Shown here in pieces: positions 55,012 to 64,000 of a DNA stretch of 64,000 nucleotides (the first letter of the stretch is position 1; each line of letters begins with the position of its first letter). This DNA is from an uncultured Sphingomonadales bacterium (GTDB lineage Bacteria > Pseudomonadota > Alphaproteobacteria > Sphingomonadales > Sphingomonadaceae), in the NCBI GenBank assembly GCA_903839675.1, contig CAIMDB010000034.1, positions 1 to 64,000 of the forward strand, written 5' to 3'. The notes under the pieces were generated by a model. It worked only from the letters and a program-made list of their open reading frames with translations, was not told the DNA's origin and did not search any database. A program made the translations under genes and the position numbers.

Positions 55012-56681
55012 CGGGTCAGTTTCTTATAGGCGAGACGGGTCGGCCGGTCTGCGGCATCGCCCAGACGACGACGCTTGTCCTCTTCGTAAGCCGCGAAGTT
55101 ACCTTCGAACCATTCGACATGGCTGTTGCCTTCGAAGGCGAGGATGTGGGTCGCCAGACGGTCAAGGAAGAAGCGGTCATGGCTGATGACCACCGCGCAA
55201 CCGGCGAAGTTTTCGATCGCGTCTTCCAAAGCGCCGAGCGTTTCAACATCGAGATCGTTGGTCGGTTCGTCGAGGAGCAGGACGTTGCCGCCGCGCTTCA
55301 GCATCTTGGCCATATGAACACGGTTGCGTTCACCGCCGGAGAGCTTGCCGACGTTCTTCTGCTGGTCCTGCCCCTTGAAGTTGAAGGCACCGACATAAGC
55401 GCGCGTCGACATGTCGTGGCCGTTGACCTTCACATAATCGAGGCCGTCTGAGACTTCTTCCCAGACGTTCTTGGAGGCATCGAGATGATCGCGGCTCTGG
55501 TCGACATAACCCAGACGAACCGTTTCACCCATGTCGATGGACCCGGTATCGGGCGTTTCCTGGCCTGTGATCAGTTTGAACAGCGTTGATTTACCCGCAC
55601 CGTTCGGGCCGATGACACCAACGATACCACCTGGGGGCAGCATGAAGGAAAGGTCTTCAAACAACAGCTTGTCGCCATAAGCCTTGGAAATGCCCTTGGC
55701 TTCGATAACTTTGCCACCCAAACGCTCCGGCACCTGAATGACGATCTGTGCTTTGCCGGGTGACCGGTTTTCCTGCGCTGACACAAGCTGTTCAAACTTG
55801 GAGATACGCGCCTTGGACTTGGTCTGACGGCCCTTTGGCCCCTGCCGGATCCACTCAAGCTCTTCCTTGATCGCCTTCTGGCGGCCGGAATCTTCGCGAT
55901 CTTCCTGCTCAAGGCGCTTGGCCTTCTTTTCCAGATAGGTCGAATAATTGCCTTCGTACGGGAAGTACTTTCCGCGATCGAGCTCAAGGATCCAGTCGAC
56001 GACCGTATCGAGGAAGTAGCGATCGTGGGTGATCATCAGCACAGCGCCCGCATATTCCTTCAGATGGTTTTCCAGCCATTCGACACTTTCAGCGTCCAAG
56101 TGGTTGGTCGGTTCGTCGAGCAGAAGGATGGACGGCTTCTGGAGAAGCAGGCGGGTGAGCGCGACTCGGCGCTTTTCACCGCCCGACAGGTTTTCAACCG
56201 ACCAGTCGGACGGCGGGCAGCGCAGCGCTTCCATCGCGATTTCGAGCTGATTGTCGAGCGTCCAGCCGTCAACGGCGTCGATGCGTTCCTGCAGCGTGCC
56301 CATTTCTTCCATCAGCGTGTCAAAGTCCGCATCAGGCTCCCCCATCAGCGCGGAAATCTCATTGTAACGATCCACCATGTCCGCGGTTTCGCGCGCGCCG
56401 TCCTTGACGTTTTCAAGAACGTTCTTGGTGGGGTCCAGCTGAGGCTCCTGCTCCAAATAGCCAATGGTGATGTTCTCACCGGGCCAGGCTTCACCGGAAT
56501 AGTCGGTGTCGATGCCGGCCATGATCTTGATCAGCGTCGATTTACCGGCGCCGTTCGGGCCGACGATGCCGATCTTCGCACCCTGATAAAATTGCAGGTT
56601 GATGTTGCTCAGAACCGGCTTTTGGGCACCGGGGAAAGACTTGGTCATGTCTTTCATGACATAGGCGTATTGCGCGGCCAT
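55008..56681 (-). CDS. ettA: Energy-dependent translational throttle protein EttA (ABC-F)
   Basis: 557 residues. ABC-F ATPase that binds the ribosomal E site and gates the first peptide bond according to ATP/ADP. Two ABC domains: Walker A 'GPNGAGKST' twice, signatures 'NLSGGEKRRVAL' and 'KLSGGERNRVHMA', Walker B 'LLLDEPTNHLD' and 'LLLDEPTNDLD'. The arm and linker regions ('EELEWIRQGPKGRQTKSKAR', in part) are of EttA type. Highly conserved, with no upstream partner. Confidence 0.96.
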   Translation of the reverse strand: MAAQYAYVMKDMTKSFPGAQKPVLSNINLQFYQGAKIGIVGPNGAGKSTLIKIMAGIDTDYSGEAWPGENITIGYLEQEPQLDPTKNVLENVKDGARETADMVDRYNEISALMGEPDADFDTLMEEMGTLQERIDAVDGWTLDNQLEIAMEALRCPPSDWSVENLSGGEKRRVALTRLLLQKPSILLLDEPTNHLDAESVEWLENHLKEYAGAVLMITHDRYFLDTVVDWILELDRGKYFPYEGNYSTYLEKKAKRLEQEDREDSGRQKAIKEELEWIRQGPKGRQTKSKARISKFEQLVSAQENRSPGKAQIVIQVPERLGGKVIEAKGISKAYGDKLLFEDLSFMLPPGGIVGVIGPNGAGKSTLFKLITGQETPDTGSIDMGETVRLGYVDQSRDHLDASKNVWEEVSDGLDYVKVNGHDMSTRAYVGAFNFKGQDQQKNVGKLSGGERNRVHMAKMLKRGGNVLLLDEPTNDLDVETLGALEDAIENFAGCAVVISHDRFFLDRLATHILAFEGNSHVEWFEGNFAAYEEDKRRRLGDAADRPTRLAYKKLTR

Positions 56682-56707
56682 GGGTCGTTTCTCTCATCTG
56701 TAAGCTG

Positions 56708-56742
56708 GCGGATTTGACGCGGCACTAGCCCAGCAAATCCGC
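56708..56742. promoter_or_regulatory. 9-bp inverted repeat in the ettA/peptidase divergent region
   Basis: GCGGATTTG (56708-56716) and CAAATCCGC (56734-56742) are perfect reverse complements 17 bp apart, in the 97-bp space between divergent ettA and the M28 gene, 27-61 bp from the ettA start. Operator or 5' stem-loop; no regulator identified. Confidence 0.4.
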
Positions 56743-56778
56743 ATTGGCAAACCCGCATCGACAGGTTAGCCATGGCAA

Positions 56779-58104
56779 ATGAAAAAGCTCCTGATCCTCG
56801 CCGCCCTCCTCCCCGCTGCCACTTCTGCTCAAGACAAGAACCTCGCTTATGAGATTACTGCCGGGCTCACGACCGAGGTTGGGCAGCGGCTCGCCGGAAC
56901 CGAGCAGGAAGCCAAGGCGCGTGCGTGGGCCACGCAAAAGCTCAAGGCATTGGGGTTCCAGAATATCCGTATCGAACCCTTTGAGATGAAGGGCTGGATC
57001 CGCGGCGAGGAAAAGGCAGAGATTACAGCCCCCTACACACACAAGATCGCGATCACGGCGCTTGGCCATAGCGGAGCGACTCCGACCAACGGCCTGACGG
57101 GAACAGTGGTCGTCTATCCCACCTACGCAGACTTCCTCGCCGCGCCAGAAGCCGCCATCAACGGCAAGATCGTTTATGTCGGCCACGCTATGGGCCGGAC
57201 GCAGGACGGATCTTCCTACGGCGTCTTCGGTCGCGTGCGCCGTGAAGGGCCTGCCGTTGCCGCAAAGCGTGGGGCAGCGGCCTTCCTGATCCGCTCTATT
57301 GGGACAGATGATCATCGCACGCCCCATACAGGCGTCACATCTTGGCCGGATGGCGTGACACCCCTCGCAGCAGCTGCCCTGTCCAACCCCGATGCCGATA
57401 ATCTGGAACGGATTGCGCGCACCAGCAGCAGCCCGATCAAAATGTCCCTGACCCTAACCCCGAAGTTCACGGGGCCTCAGCAATCAGGAAATGTGCTTGC
57501 CGAGCTTCCGGGGACGGATCCTGCTGCGGGTATCGTTCTGGTCGCCTGCCATCTCGACAGTTGGGACCTCGGTACTGGCGCAGTCGATGATGCGGCCGGC
57601 TGCGGGATCGTGACGGACGCCGCGCTCTCAGTCGCAGCAAAGGGCAAGCACCGCCGCACCATCCGCGTGCTTTGGGCCGGGTCAGAAGAGGTCGGCGTTT
57701 TTGGCGGCGAGGCCTACTTCAAAGCCCATAAGGACGAACCCCACGCACTGGCCGCGGAATCTGATTTTGGCGCGGACCGGATTTGGCAGGTCAATTTCCG
57801 GCTGCCGGAACCAGCCGCGCCCTTGCGTGCACGCATATCTGAAGCACTCGCTGCACAGGGTATCGGGACCGGGCGTGGTGTTGCAGGTGGAGGCGCGGAT
57901 GTCGGCCAAATGATCGCCGCCGGAACACCCGCCATCGACCTCAATCAGGATGGCACACGCTATTTCGATCTGCATCACACGGCCGACGACACGCTGGACA
58001 AGGTTGACCCCGCATCGCTGCGCCAGAATGTGAAGGCATGGTCGTCTATGCTTGATCTGGTCGCCAATGCGCCAGAACCTCTCATCTTCACAGACGGCCA
58101 ATGA
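56779..58104 (+). CDS. M28 family zinc aminopeptidase with PA-domain insert
   Basis: 441 residues. A short signal peptide ('LLILAALLPAATSAQ') exports it. The zinc ligands are 'VACHLDSWDLG' (His, Asp region), 'GAVDDAAGCG' (bridging Asp), 'WAGSEEVGVFGG' (Glu-Glu), 'ESDFGADR' (Asp) and 'FDLHHTADDTLD' (His). Between about 110 and 215 lies a PA (protease-associated) domain. Close to plasma glutamate carboxypeptidase/aminopeptidase-like enzymes; substrate unknown. It probably releases N-terminal residues from peptides in the periplasm. Confidence 0.9.
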   Translation: MKKLLILAALLPAATSAQDKNLAYEITAGLTTEVGQRLAGTEQEAKARAWATQKLKALGFQNIRIEPFEMKGWIRGEEKAEITAPYTHKIAITALGHSGATPTNGLTGTVVVYPTYADFLAAPEAAINGKIVYVGHAMGRTQDGSSYGVFGRVRREGPAVAAKRGAAAFLIRSIGTDDHRTPHTGVTSWPDGVTPLAAAALSNPDADNLERIARTSSSPIKMSLTLTPKFTGPQQSGNVLAELPGTDPAAGIVLVACHLDSWDLGTGAVDDAAGCGIVTDAALSVAAKGKHRRTIRVLWAGSEEVGVFGGEAYFKAHKDEPHALAAESDFGADRIWQVNFRLPEPAAPLRARISEALAAQGIGTGRGVAGGGADVGQMIAAGTPAIDLNQDGTRYFDLHHTADDTLDKVDPASLRQNVKAWSSMLDLVANAPEPLIFTDGQ

Positions 58105-58313
58105 GAAAGTTCATTGGCGCACTGCTGCTGATGCTCGCTGCGTGCACGTCCGCGCCCGTCAGTGAGACTGAAAGCGAAGACGCCATCGCCAAGCGAGCTG
58201 CGGAGATCCGCAATCAGGCGGACGCCGACGTTTCCAAACAGATCGAAGAAATCGACGCAGCAGCCAATGCCGAGGGTGCTGAATTGGAGGTGGCACCCGT
58301 CAATGCCCAATAG
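58101..58313 (+). CDS. Small lipoprotein, unknown function
   Basis: 70 residues. A lipoprotein signal with lipobox 'LMLAAC' (Cys15) and a 55-residue mature part, highly acidic and helical ('SEDAIAKRAAEIRNQADADV'). The start overlaps the M28 peptidase stop (ATGA). No family is recognised. Confidence 0.65.
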   Translation: MRKFIGALLLMLAACTSAPVSETESEDAIAKRAAEIRNQADADVSKQIEEIDAAANAEGAELEVAPVNAQ

Positions 58314-58437
58314 TTTGGCGCTGCAAAAAGAGACGCTTCCCCTAAAATTCCGACTGCTCCCGCCGTTTCAGGCTTGAAGGCGATCACCACCCCGTGCGCC
58401 ACAAGATTGTTTGACGGGTTTAAGGAGCAAGTCTCGA

Positions 58438-60288
58438 ATGAGAATCCAGCGGATTAGCCAGTTCGGTGCAGCAGCTATGGGTGCCATGTTTATAGCCGCA
58501 ATCGGCATCGGCATCTATAACGTTAACTTGGTGCGCATCGGGGGAACGCTACATGAGCGGGAACAGGTCGGGCACGAACTTATTTCTGATACTGCACCTG
58601 CCGTGTTGTATGTTGCTGACGGATATCTCACGGCATCAGAAGTCATGCTCGGCGTTCGCCCCGCCGCCAGCGCCGTCCGAGATTTCTCCGAACAGGAAAA
58701 ACTGTTCAGGGAACGTCGCGCATTCTGGCAGAGCAACGAACTTCTCTCTGACCATTTGCACGAAGACTATCAAAAGAAAATTCTGCCGTCTGGCGATCGT
58801 TTCTGGGCGGAGGTGAAACGGAGTTTCATCCCTGCCATCCAGTCCGGCAATGCGGAAGCGGCCAAGGCAAGCTATGCACGTCTCAGCAAACTGCATCAAG
58901 AAAATGACAAGCTGATCGAGAACGTCGTTCCCAAGCTCCTTTCGGAAGATGAAGTGATCGAAGGCGAAGCCAACTCCAGCGTGATCAACGCGTCGATCCA
59001 GCTTGGTTTGGTCATCCTCATGTTGGCCGGCATGATCGCCGCTGGCGTATGGTTCCTAATGCGTCGCATTCTGGCGCCGACCAACGAAATGATCGGCTAC
59101 ATGGAAGCGATGACGAGCCAAAATTTCGACATTGTGATCGAAGGGCAAGAGCGCAAGAATGAAATTGGTGACATGGCCCGTGCACTTGAGGTGTTTCGCG
59201 GTCGGGCCGTCGACCGGGTGGCGGATACCGCTGCACAGCAAGTCGTTCTCGCTGAACTCGGAACGGGCCTGAAGGCCATTGCGGCGGGCACCCTCACACA
59301 TCGCATCACCGTTACATTCGCGGAAAAATATGACGCGCTTCGGGTCGACTTTAATAACGCAATTGAAGAGCTTAACAGCGTCGTTGGTCGCGTTGCCAAC
59401 ACCGCCACTAGCGTCAATACAGGTTCAACCGAGATCAGCTCCGCCGCTGAAGATCTAGCCCGTCGCACGGAGCAGCAGGCTGCCTCGCTTGAGGAAACGG
59501 CCGCCGCGATGAACGAGGTGACCCAGTCGGTCCGCAGCGCATCAGAAAGCGCACGCACGGCCAATCACGCTGTGGGACAGGCAATGGACGAGGCCACCAA
59601 TGGCGGCAAGGTCGTTGGCGAAGCTGTGACTGCGATGGGCGATATTGAAAAGTCGGCGCAAGAAATCTCGCAGATCATCAACGTGATCGACGGCATCGCC
59701 TTCCAGACCAACCTGCTCGCCCTGAACGCAGGCGTAGAAGCAGCCCGTGCAGGTGATGCTGGCAAGGGATTTGCAGTGGTCGCCAATGAAGTTCGTGCGC
59801 TTGCCCAGCGCTCAGCCGATGCCGCCAAGGACATCAAGCAGCTCATCACCCAGTCCAATGTCCAAGTCGACAAAGGCGTCTCACTGGTCGGCAAGACCGG
59901 CGAAATGCTCGGCCGCATCGGGGAACAGGTGGAACAGATCAGCGGCCTCGTCTCCGGCATTTCGGCCGCCGCCGAAAGCCAGGCCGCGAGCCTGCTCCAG
60001 ATCAACACCGCCGTTGGCGACATGGACAGAATGACGCAACAGAATGCGGCTATGGTTGAGGAAAGCACCGCCGCCTCGCGGAGCTTGGCCAGCGAGGCAT
60101 CGGAGCTTTCAGAACTTGTGGCCAGGTTCCGGACGTCAGTGGCAGCAGAAGCCGCACGTCCGTCAGTACGGTCAGTTGAATCATCCCAGGTCACCCGCCT
60201 GAAGCCTGCCCTGCGCAAGCCCGCCAAGGTCTTGGGCAATCTCGCGGTGAAGCAGAACCTTTCCGAAGAAGACTGGTCCGAATTCTAA
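58438..60288 (+). CDS. Methyl-accepting chemotaxis protein
   Basis: 616 residues. TM1 (about 9-30), periplasmic four-helix-bundle-like sensor domain, TM2 ('[20 protein letters not shown]'), HAMP ('[20 protein letters not shown]'), and a cytoplasmic signalling hairpin whose tip contains '[20 protein letters not shown]' and '[20 protein letters not shown]', the CheA/CheW contact. The last five residues, DWSEF, resemble the xWxxF tether for CheR/CheB. AAGGAG at 58422-58427 decides the ATG at 58438. First gene of a che operon. Confidence 0.93.
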   Translation: MRIQRISQFGAAAMGAMFIAAIGIGIYNVNLVRIGGTLHEREQVGHELISDTAPAVLYVADGYLTASEVMLGVRPAASAVRDFSEQEKLFRERRAFWQSNELLSDHLHEDYQKKILPSGDRFWAEVKRSFIPAIQSGNAEAAKASYARLSKLHQENDKLIENVVPKLLSEDEVIEGEANSSVINASIQLGLVILMLAGMIAAGVWFLMRRILAPTNEMIGYMEAMTSQNFDIVIEGQERKNEIGDMARALEVFRGRAVDRVADTAAQQVVLAELGTGLKAIAAGTLTHRITVTFAEKYDALRVDFNNAIEELNSVVGRVANTATSVNTGSTEISSAAEDLARRTEQQAASLEETAAAMNEVTQSVRSASESARTANHAVGQAMDEATNGGKVVGEAVTAMGDIEKSAQEISQIINVIDGIAFQTNLLALNAGVEAARAGDAGKGFAVVANEVRALAQRSADAAKDIKQLITQSNVQVDKGVSLVGKTGEMLGRIGEQVEQISGLVSGISAAAESQAASLLQINTAVGDMDRMTQQNAAMVEESTAASRSLASEASELSELVARFRTSVAAEAARPSVRSVESSQVTRLKPALRKPAKVLGNLAVKQNLSEEDWSEF

Positions 60289-60315
60289 GCACCATTTAAC
60301 CGAGGGACCGTCAAC

Positions 60316-60597
60316 ATGACCATCAGCCTGCCCGCGGTGATTGATCGCCGCGCAGTCTCCGGCCTTGCCGTCGAAATATCCGACGCCATGGCCAAAGGCA
60401 GTCACCTTCAGCTGGACGGCAGTGCCGTCCAGCAGATTGGCCAGATCGGGCTGCAACTTTTGTTGAGCGCGTTCAAGACGGCCACCAGCCGCGCTGCGCG
60501 CATCTCAATCACGCAGCCCAGCGCCGCCATCATGAACGCGGCCAAGATTTCTGGAACGCTCGATCTCCTCGGATTGGAACCAGCCCATGCAGCATGA
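60316..60597 (+). CDS. STAS domain protein of chemotaxis cluster
   Basis: 93 residues. A single STAS (anti-sigma-factor antagonist-like) domain: 'HLQLDGSAVQQIGQIGLQLL' with the usual beta-strand/helix, but the phospho-acceptor Ser of the DSSG motif is replaced ('GQIG'). Genes for such small STAS proteins often precede cheA in alphaproteobacterial che clusters. AGGGAC site upstream. The stop overlaps the cheA start by 11 nt. Confidence 0.82.
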   Translation: MTISLPAVIDRRAVSGLAVEISDAMAKGSHLQLDGSAVQQIGQIGLQLLLSAFKTATSRAARISITQPSAAIMNAAKISGTLDLLGLEPAHAA

Positions 60598-62776
60598 CGA
60601 AATCCAGCAGATCTTCCTGCTTGAATGTGACGAAGGGCTTGATTTGGCCGAGCGTGCGCTGTTGGCCTGCAAGAACGGGAATCAGGATGCGGAGGCGATC
60701 AACTCGATCTTCCGCGCCGTCCATTCCATCAAAGGTGGGGCGGGCGCGTTCGGCTTCACGCCGCTCCAATCCTTCACCCATAAGTTTGAAACGGTGCTGC
60801 AGCAGGTGCGCGACGGTGACAAGCCACTGACGCCTGCCTTGCTCACAACGCTCATCCGGGCTTTCGACGTGCTGACGGATCATGTGTCGGCCATCAAAGG
60901 CCAGGCAGAAGCACCAGCTGACGGTGGCATTTCAGCAGAATTGGAAGCCATTGCGGAGAGCGATGGGGCAGAAGAGGCCAAGCCCGCCAGCCTCGACCCA
61001 GTGATCAGTGAAGTCCCTTCACCCGCTGTCGCAGACGATGTCGCCAATGACGACCTCGAGATCGATTTCGATGATCTTCTCGCTGATCTCAACGCACCAG
61101 AACCCGCGACCGGTGGCCATGTCATCCATCTTCGCCCGACATTGCGTGCGCTGGACAATGGCAGTGATCCATTGCTTCTCATCCGCGAATTATGTGGGCT
61201 GGGTGCAACTGTCCGGACGGTCGATTTGGCAGCCCTGCCCGACCTCGACAGCTTCGAGCCTGACGGCGCTTATATTTGCTGGGAGATTGACGTTCCCGCC
61301 TCTGTGCCCCGAACAATGATTGAAGAGATCTTCGACTTCGTTGGGGAAGCCTGCGGCCTCTCCATCCATGTACACGGAGAAGAACCTCGCTTTGCCGATT
61401 TCCCCGCAAAAGCAGTGACGCCCACGGCACCAGAAGTTTTGGCGTCCGCAAACGCCTCTTCGGAAAACGCGGAACCATCTTCACCCGCCCCGGCGCCTGA
61501 AATCAACGAAAATCCGCTAGCTCCTCCAATATCAGATCCGGTGGCGCCTGCGCTGACTGAAACTCGGGCGGCTGGAGCAACCGCCAATGCCGGGCCAACT
61601 CCAACCATCCGTGTCGATCTGGACCGACTGGACCGGCTCGTCGATACAGTTGGGGAACTGGTCATCACCCAGTCGATGCTGGCGCAACGCCTGAGCGGCG
61701 CAGGTGTCGCCGCCGAAGATGAGCTCTCGCAGCTCGAATATCTGACACGTGAGTTGCAGGATTGCGCCATGGCGCTGCGTGCCCAACCCATCCGGTCGGT
61801 GTTCAGCCGTGTCCCCCGCATCGTCCGTGAACTTGAGGCCGAAACCGGCAAACGGGTAACGCTCACGGTTGAGGGGGAAGCAACCGAACTCGACAAGACG
61901 GTGATTGAGCGGATCGGCGAACCGCTGACCCACCTTATCCGCAACGCGATCGATCACGGCCTTGAGAAGATCGAGGATCGCATCGCCGCAGGCAAGGCGG
62001 CCGAAGGCAATGTCCGGCTGGCGGCGGAGCAGCGGGGTGGTCACATCCTCATCAGCGTGTCGGACGATGGTCGCGGTATTGACCGGGCCCGCGTTTTCCA
62101 AAAGGCCGTTGATCGCAAGATTGTCTCCGCAGAAGCACGCCTGACGGATGATGAGATTGACAACCTGATCTTCGCGCCCGGCTTTTCAACCGCTGAACAG
62201 GTCTCGAACATTTCTGGCCGCGGGGTCGGCCTCGATGTCGTCAAGCAGGCCATTCAAGGCCTTGGCGGCCGCGTGAGCATTTCGTCAGAACCGGGCAAGG
62301 GCACGGCCTTCTCCCTCTCGCTCCCCCTCACCCTCGCCATTGCGGACGGCATGATCGTGAGTTGCGGCGGAGAGACATTGATCCTCCCCCTCAACAATGT
62401 GGTGGAAAGCCTGCAAGCGAAACCCGAGGAGCTGAAGCGGCTTTCTCCGACGCAGCACGTGGTCAACGTCCGCGGCAATTTCTTGCCTGTTATCCCGCTG
62501 ATCACAAGTCTTGGTATGGGAAAGACGGAGGCTGTGTCGGAACAAAGCGTCCTCATCGTCGTAGAGACGGAGTCCTTCGGGCAGATCGCCATTCAAGTCG
62601 ATGCCATTCAGGATCAGCGTCAGGTTGTGATCAAGAGCCTAGAGACAAACTTCCGCCCGATCACCGGAATTGGGGGCGCCACGATCCTGGGCGACGGACG
62701 CATCGCCCTGATCATCGATGTCGAGGCCTTGGCGCCCGCCGCGCATAGCCCACGCGAGTTGGATCTTGCCGCGTGA
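60587..62776 (+). CDS. cheA: Chemotaxis histidine kinase CheA
   Basis: 729 residues. P1 HPt domain with phospho-His46 ('RAVHSIKGGAGAFGF'), an acidic linker, a P2-like/regulatory domain ('GSDPLLLIRELCGLGATV'), a Pro/Ala-rich linker, P3 dimerisation helices ('DRLDRLVDTVGELVITQSML'), P4 kinase ('HLIRNAIDHGLEKIEDR', 'VSDDGRGIDRARV', 'SGRGVGLDVVKQA') and P5 CheW-like domain. Receives receptor signals and phosphorylates CheY/CheB. Overlaps STAS by 11 nt and cheR by 4. Confidence 0.96.
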   Translation: MQHDEIQQIFLLECDEGLDLAERALLACKNGNQDAEAINSIFRAVHSIKGGAGAFGFTPLQSFTHKFETVLQQVRDGDKPLTPALLTTLIRAFDVLTDHVSAIKGQAEAPADGGISAELEAIAESDGAEEAKPASLDPVISEVPSPAVADDVANDDLEIDFDDLLADLNAPEPATGGHVIHLRPTLRALDNGSDPLLLIRELCGLGATVRTVDLAALPDLDSFEPDGAYICWEIDVPASVPRTMIEEIFDFVGEACGLSIHVHGEEPRFADFPAKAVTPTAPEVLASANASSENAEPSSPAPAPEINENPLAPPISDPVAPALTETRAAGATANAGPTPTIRVDLDRLDRLVDTVGELVITQSMLAQRLSGAGVAAEDELSQLEYLTRELQDCAMALRAQPIRSVFSRVPRIVRELEAETGKRVTLTVEGEATELDKTVIERIGEPLTHLIRNAIDHGLEKIEDRIAAGKAAEGNVRLAAEQRGGHILISVSDDGRGIDRARVFQKAVDRKIVSAEARLTDDEIDNLIFAPGFSTAEQVSNISGRGVGLDVVKQAIQGLGGRVSISSEPGKGTAFSLSLPLTLAIADGMIVSCGGETLILPLNNVVESLQAKPEELKRLSPTQHVVNVRGNFLPVIPLITSLGMGKTEAVSEQSVLIVVETESFGQIAIQVDAIQDQRQVVIKSLETNFRPITGIGGATILGDGRIALIIDVEALAPAAHSPRELDLAA

Positions 62777-63645
62777 ACATACCGACCTTGAACATCGGCA
62801 GCCCATTTGAGGGAGAGCATAGCCGTATCTTCTCGCGAAGAGACTTCGATATAATTTCGAAGCTCATCTATCGTGAGTCGGGCAACGTCCTGCCGCTGGG
62901 CAAGGCCATGCTGGTTTACTCACGCCTCGCCCGGCGGCTCCGGGATCGGAATGTTGAGACCTTCTCGGACTATATTTCACTGATCCAGCAGGATGATCTG
63001 GAACGCCGCACCGCCGTGGCTCTGCTCACCACCAACCACACCTATTTTTATCGCGAAGACCATCATTTTGATCATTTCCGTGACCATTTGCGGGATGACT
63101 TGATCCGACGGGCAAAAGATAGAGAAACTATCCGTTTCTGGTCAGCCGGATGTTCCAGCGGAGAAGAAGTCTATTCCCTCGTCTTTACGCTACTCGGTCC
63201 GGAACGGAGCACCGGACTGCAGATTGCTCAACAGCCATTTGCGTTTCTAGCCAGTGACTTGACGGACAGCGTCCTCGAAACGGCGCGGGCCGCAATTTAT
63301 CCCAAAGTCGCACTTGCACCTGTGCCGGCACCGCTTCGCGACAACTGGACCAAAGATGCCGGCGACACGCTGCAGATTGCCGATCCGGTTCGAAAACTTG
63401 TGCGGTTCCGCAGGCTCAACCTCCTTGGAGACTGGCCCTTCACCAGAGCCTTCGATGTCATCTTTTGCCGCAACGTCATGATCTATTTTGACGAACCGAC
63501 AAAGGAAGAGCTGGTCGAGCGTCTGGCCGATTGTCTGGAGCCAGGGGGCTATCTTTACATCGGGCATAGCGAACGTCTTCCGGGCGCGAGCGGACGACAT
63601 TTCGAAATGGTTGGGAAGACAATTTACAGAAAGCGGGACCCATGA
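62773..63645 (+). CDS. cheR: Chemotaxis methyltransferase CheR
   Basis: 290 residues. SAM-dependent enzyme that methylates receptor glutamates. N-terminal helical domain ('[20 protein letters not shown]'), '[10 protein letters not shown]', SAM motif '[14 protein letters not shown]', and '[17 protein letters not shown]', with 'LYIGHSERL' at the end. GTG start overlapping cheA (GTGA). Its beta-subdomain would recognise a receptor C-terminal pentapeptide such as that of the MCP here. Confidence 0.94.
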   Translation: MNIPTLNIGSPFEGEHSRIFSRRDFDIISKLIYRESGNVLPLGKAMLVYSRLARRLRDRNVETFSDYISLIQQDDLERRTAVALLTTNHTYFYREDHHFDHFRDHLRDDLIRRAKDRETIRFWSAGCSSGEEVYSLVFTLLGPERSTGLQIAQQPFAFLASDLTDSVLETARAAIYPKVALAPVPAPLRDNWTKDAGDTLQIADPVRKLVRFRRLNLLGDWPFTRAFDVIFCRNVMIYFDEPTKEELVERLADCLEPGGYLYIGHSERLPGASGRHFEMVGKTIYRKRDP

Positions 63646-64000
63646 GCACCCGCGTCCTAATCGTCGATGATTCCGCTACAATGCGAGCAATTCTGAAGAC
63701 CTTGCTCGGCAAGGAAGACGATATTCAAGTCGTCGGCACGGCAGCGAACGCCGCAGAAGCGCGTGAACGCATCAAGGAACTCAACCCCGATGTCATCACC
63801 CTCGACATTGAGATGCCGGGCATGAACGGGTTGGAATTTCTCGCCAAAATCATGGCGCTGCGCCCCACGCCGGTCATCATCGTGTCAGGCCATACCGGGA
63901 GGGGTGCTGAAGTGACAATGGAAGCCCTCCAGATCGGGGCGTTTGACTGTTACGAAAAGCCGTCGGGGCATGATGGCAATCTGCTCGCTGGCGATGGAGG
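63642..64000 (+). CDS. cheB: Chemotaxis methylesterase CheB, 5' part
   Basis: Starts at the ATG overlapping the cheR stop (ATGA) and runs out of the window after 119 codons. The visible part is the receiver domain: '[18 protein letters not shown]', '[17 protein letters not shown]' with the phospho-Asp and 'CYEKPSG' (conserved Lys). CheB removes methyl groups from receptors after phosphorylation by CheA. The catalytic domain lies beyond the end. No cheW or cheY appears between mcp and cheB. Confidence 0.9.
   Translation, partial: MSTRVLIVDDSATMRAILKTLLGKEDDIQVVGTAANAAEARERIKELNPDVITLDIEMPGMNGLEFLAKIMALRPTPVIIVSGHTGRGAEVTMEALQIGAFDCYEKPSGHDGNLLAGDG

Overview
The window is high-GC, densely packed bacterial DNA that reads as the chromosome of an aerobic alphaproteobacterium of the order Sphingomonadales. 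The diagnostic signs are the order dusB-ntrB-ntrC-ntrY-ntrX-hfq-hflX with mazG at the end, a fused ispDF, an mltB-rlpA-dacC-tmk-holB-metG-tatD run, a two-subunit 2-oxoacid:ferredoxin oxidoreductase, and a glutathione transferase that closely resembles LigF of lignin-degrading sphingomonads. Species cannot be fixed from sequence reading alone. Almost all genes abut or overlap by 1-30 bases and no gene-free stretch exceeds about 200 bases. There is one tRNA gene and no rRNA, CRISPR array or recognisable insertion sequence.

Layout. 1-1657: 3' part of a large secreted RTX-type calcium-binding repeat protein. 1682-7470: a small integrated element with a P4-type integrase reading away from the 3' end of tRNA-Ser(UGA), an unknown gene, an AlpA-type regulator, a 907-residue primase/helicase-like protein and a small 'MGGYGSGR' protein, with an 18-bp inverted repeat between the last two. 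7655-15542: cell wall genes followed by tmk, holB, metG, tatD and a membrane aspartic protease. 15671-17929: acyl-CoA dehydrogenase and its MerR/LiuR-like regulator, with an 18-bp palindrome inside the promoter. 18008-22894: hisI, purF, SDR, PilZ, serine hydrolase, unknown exported protein. 22965-28233: korA-korB-DUF457-phrB. 28395-30428: esterase, rppH, methyltransferase. 30432-35915: P450, GST-like protein, malate synthase G and, divergently, a LigF-like GST. 35970-39457: M20 hydrolase, astA, astB (arginine succinyltransferase pathway). 39533-42329: small membrane protein, mazG, hflX and an hfq with two Sm domains in one chain. 42466-49693: ntrX, ntrY, ntrC, ntrB, dusB. 49775-55011: ispDF, unknown exported protein, pncC, ratA-like, lipA, carbonic anhydrase, FMN-binding oxidase-like protein, DCC protein. 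55008-58313: ettA, M28 peptidase, small lipoprotein. 58438-64000: chemotaxis operon mcp-STAS-cheA-cheR-cheB, cut by the window end.

Most of the window is housekeeping core genome. The parts that deserve attention are the tandem-domain Hfq, the tRNA-Ser element and its inverted repeat, the palindromic MerR promoter that predicts a leaderless message, an M20 enzyme placed where a succinylglutamate desuccinylase would be expected, NtrX without the sigma54-contact motif, an RlpA-like protein that has lost its catalytic aspartate, and a chemoreceptor ending in a CheR/CheB-tether-like pentapeptide. No wholly new multigene system is convincingly visible.
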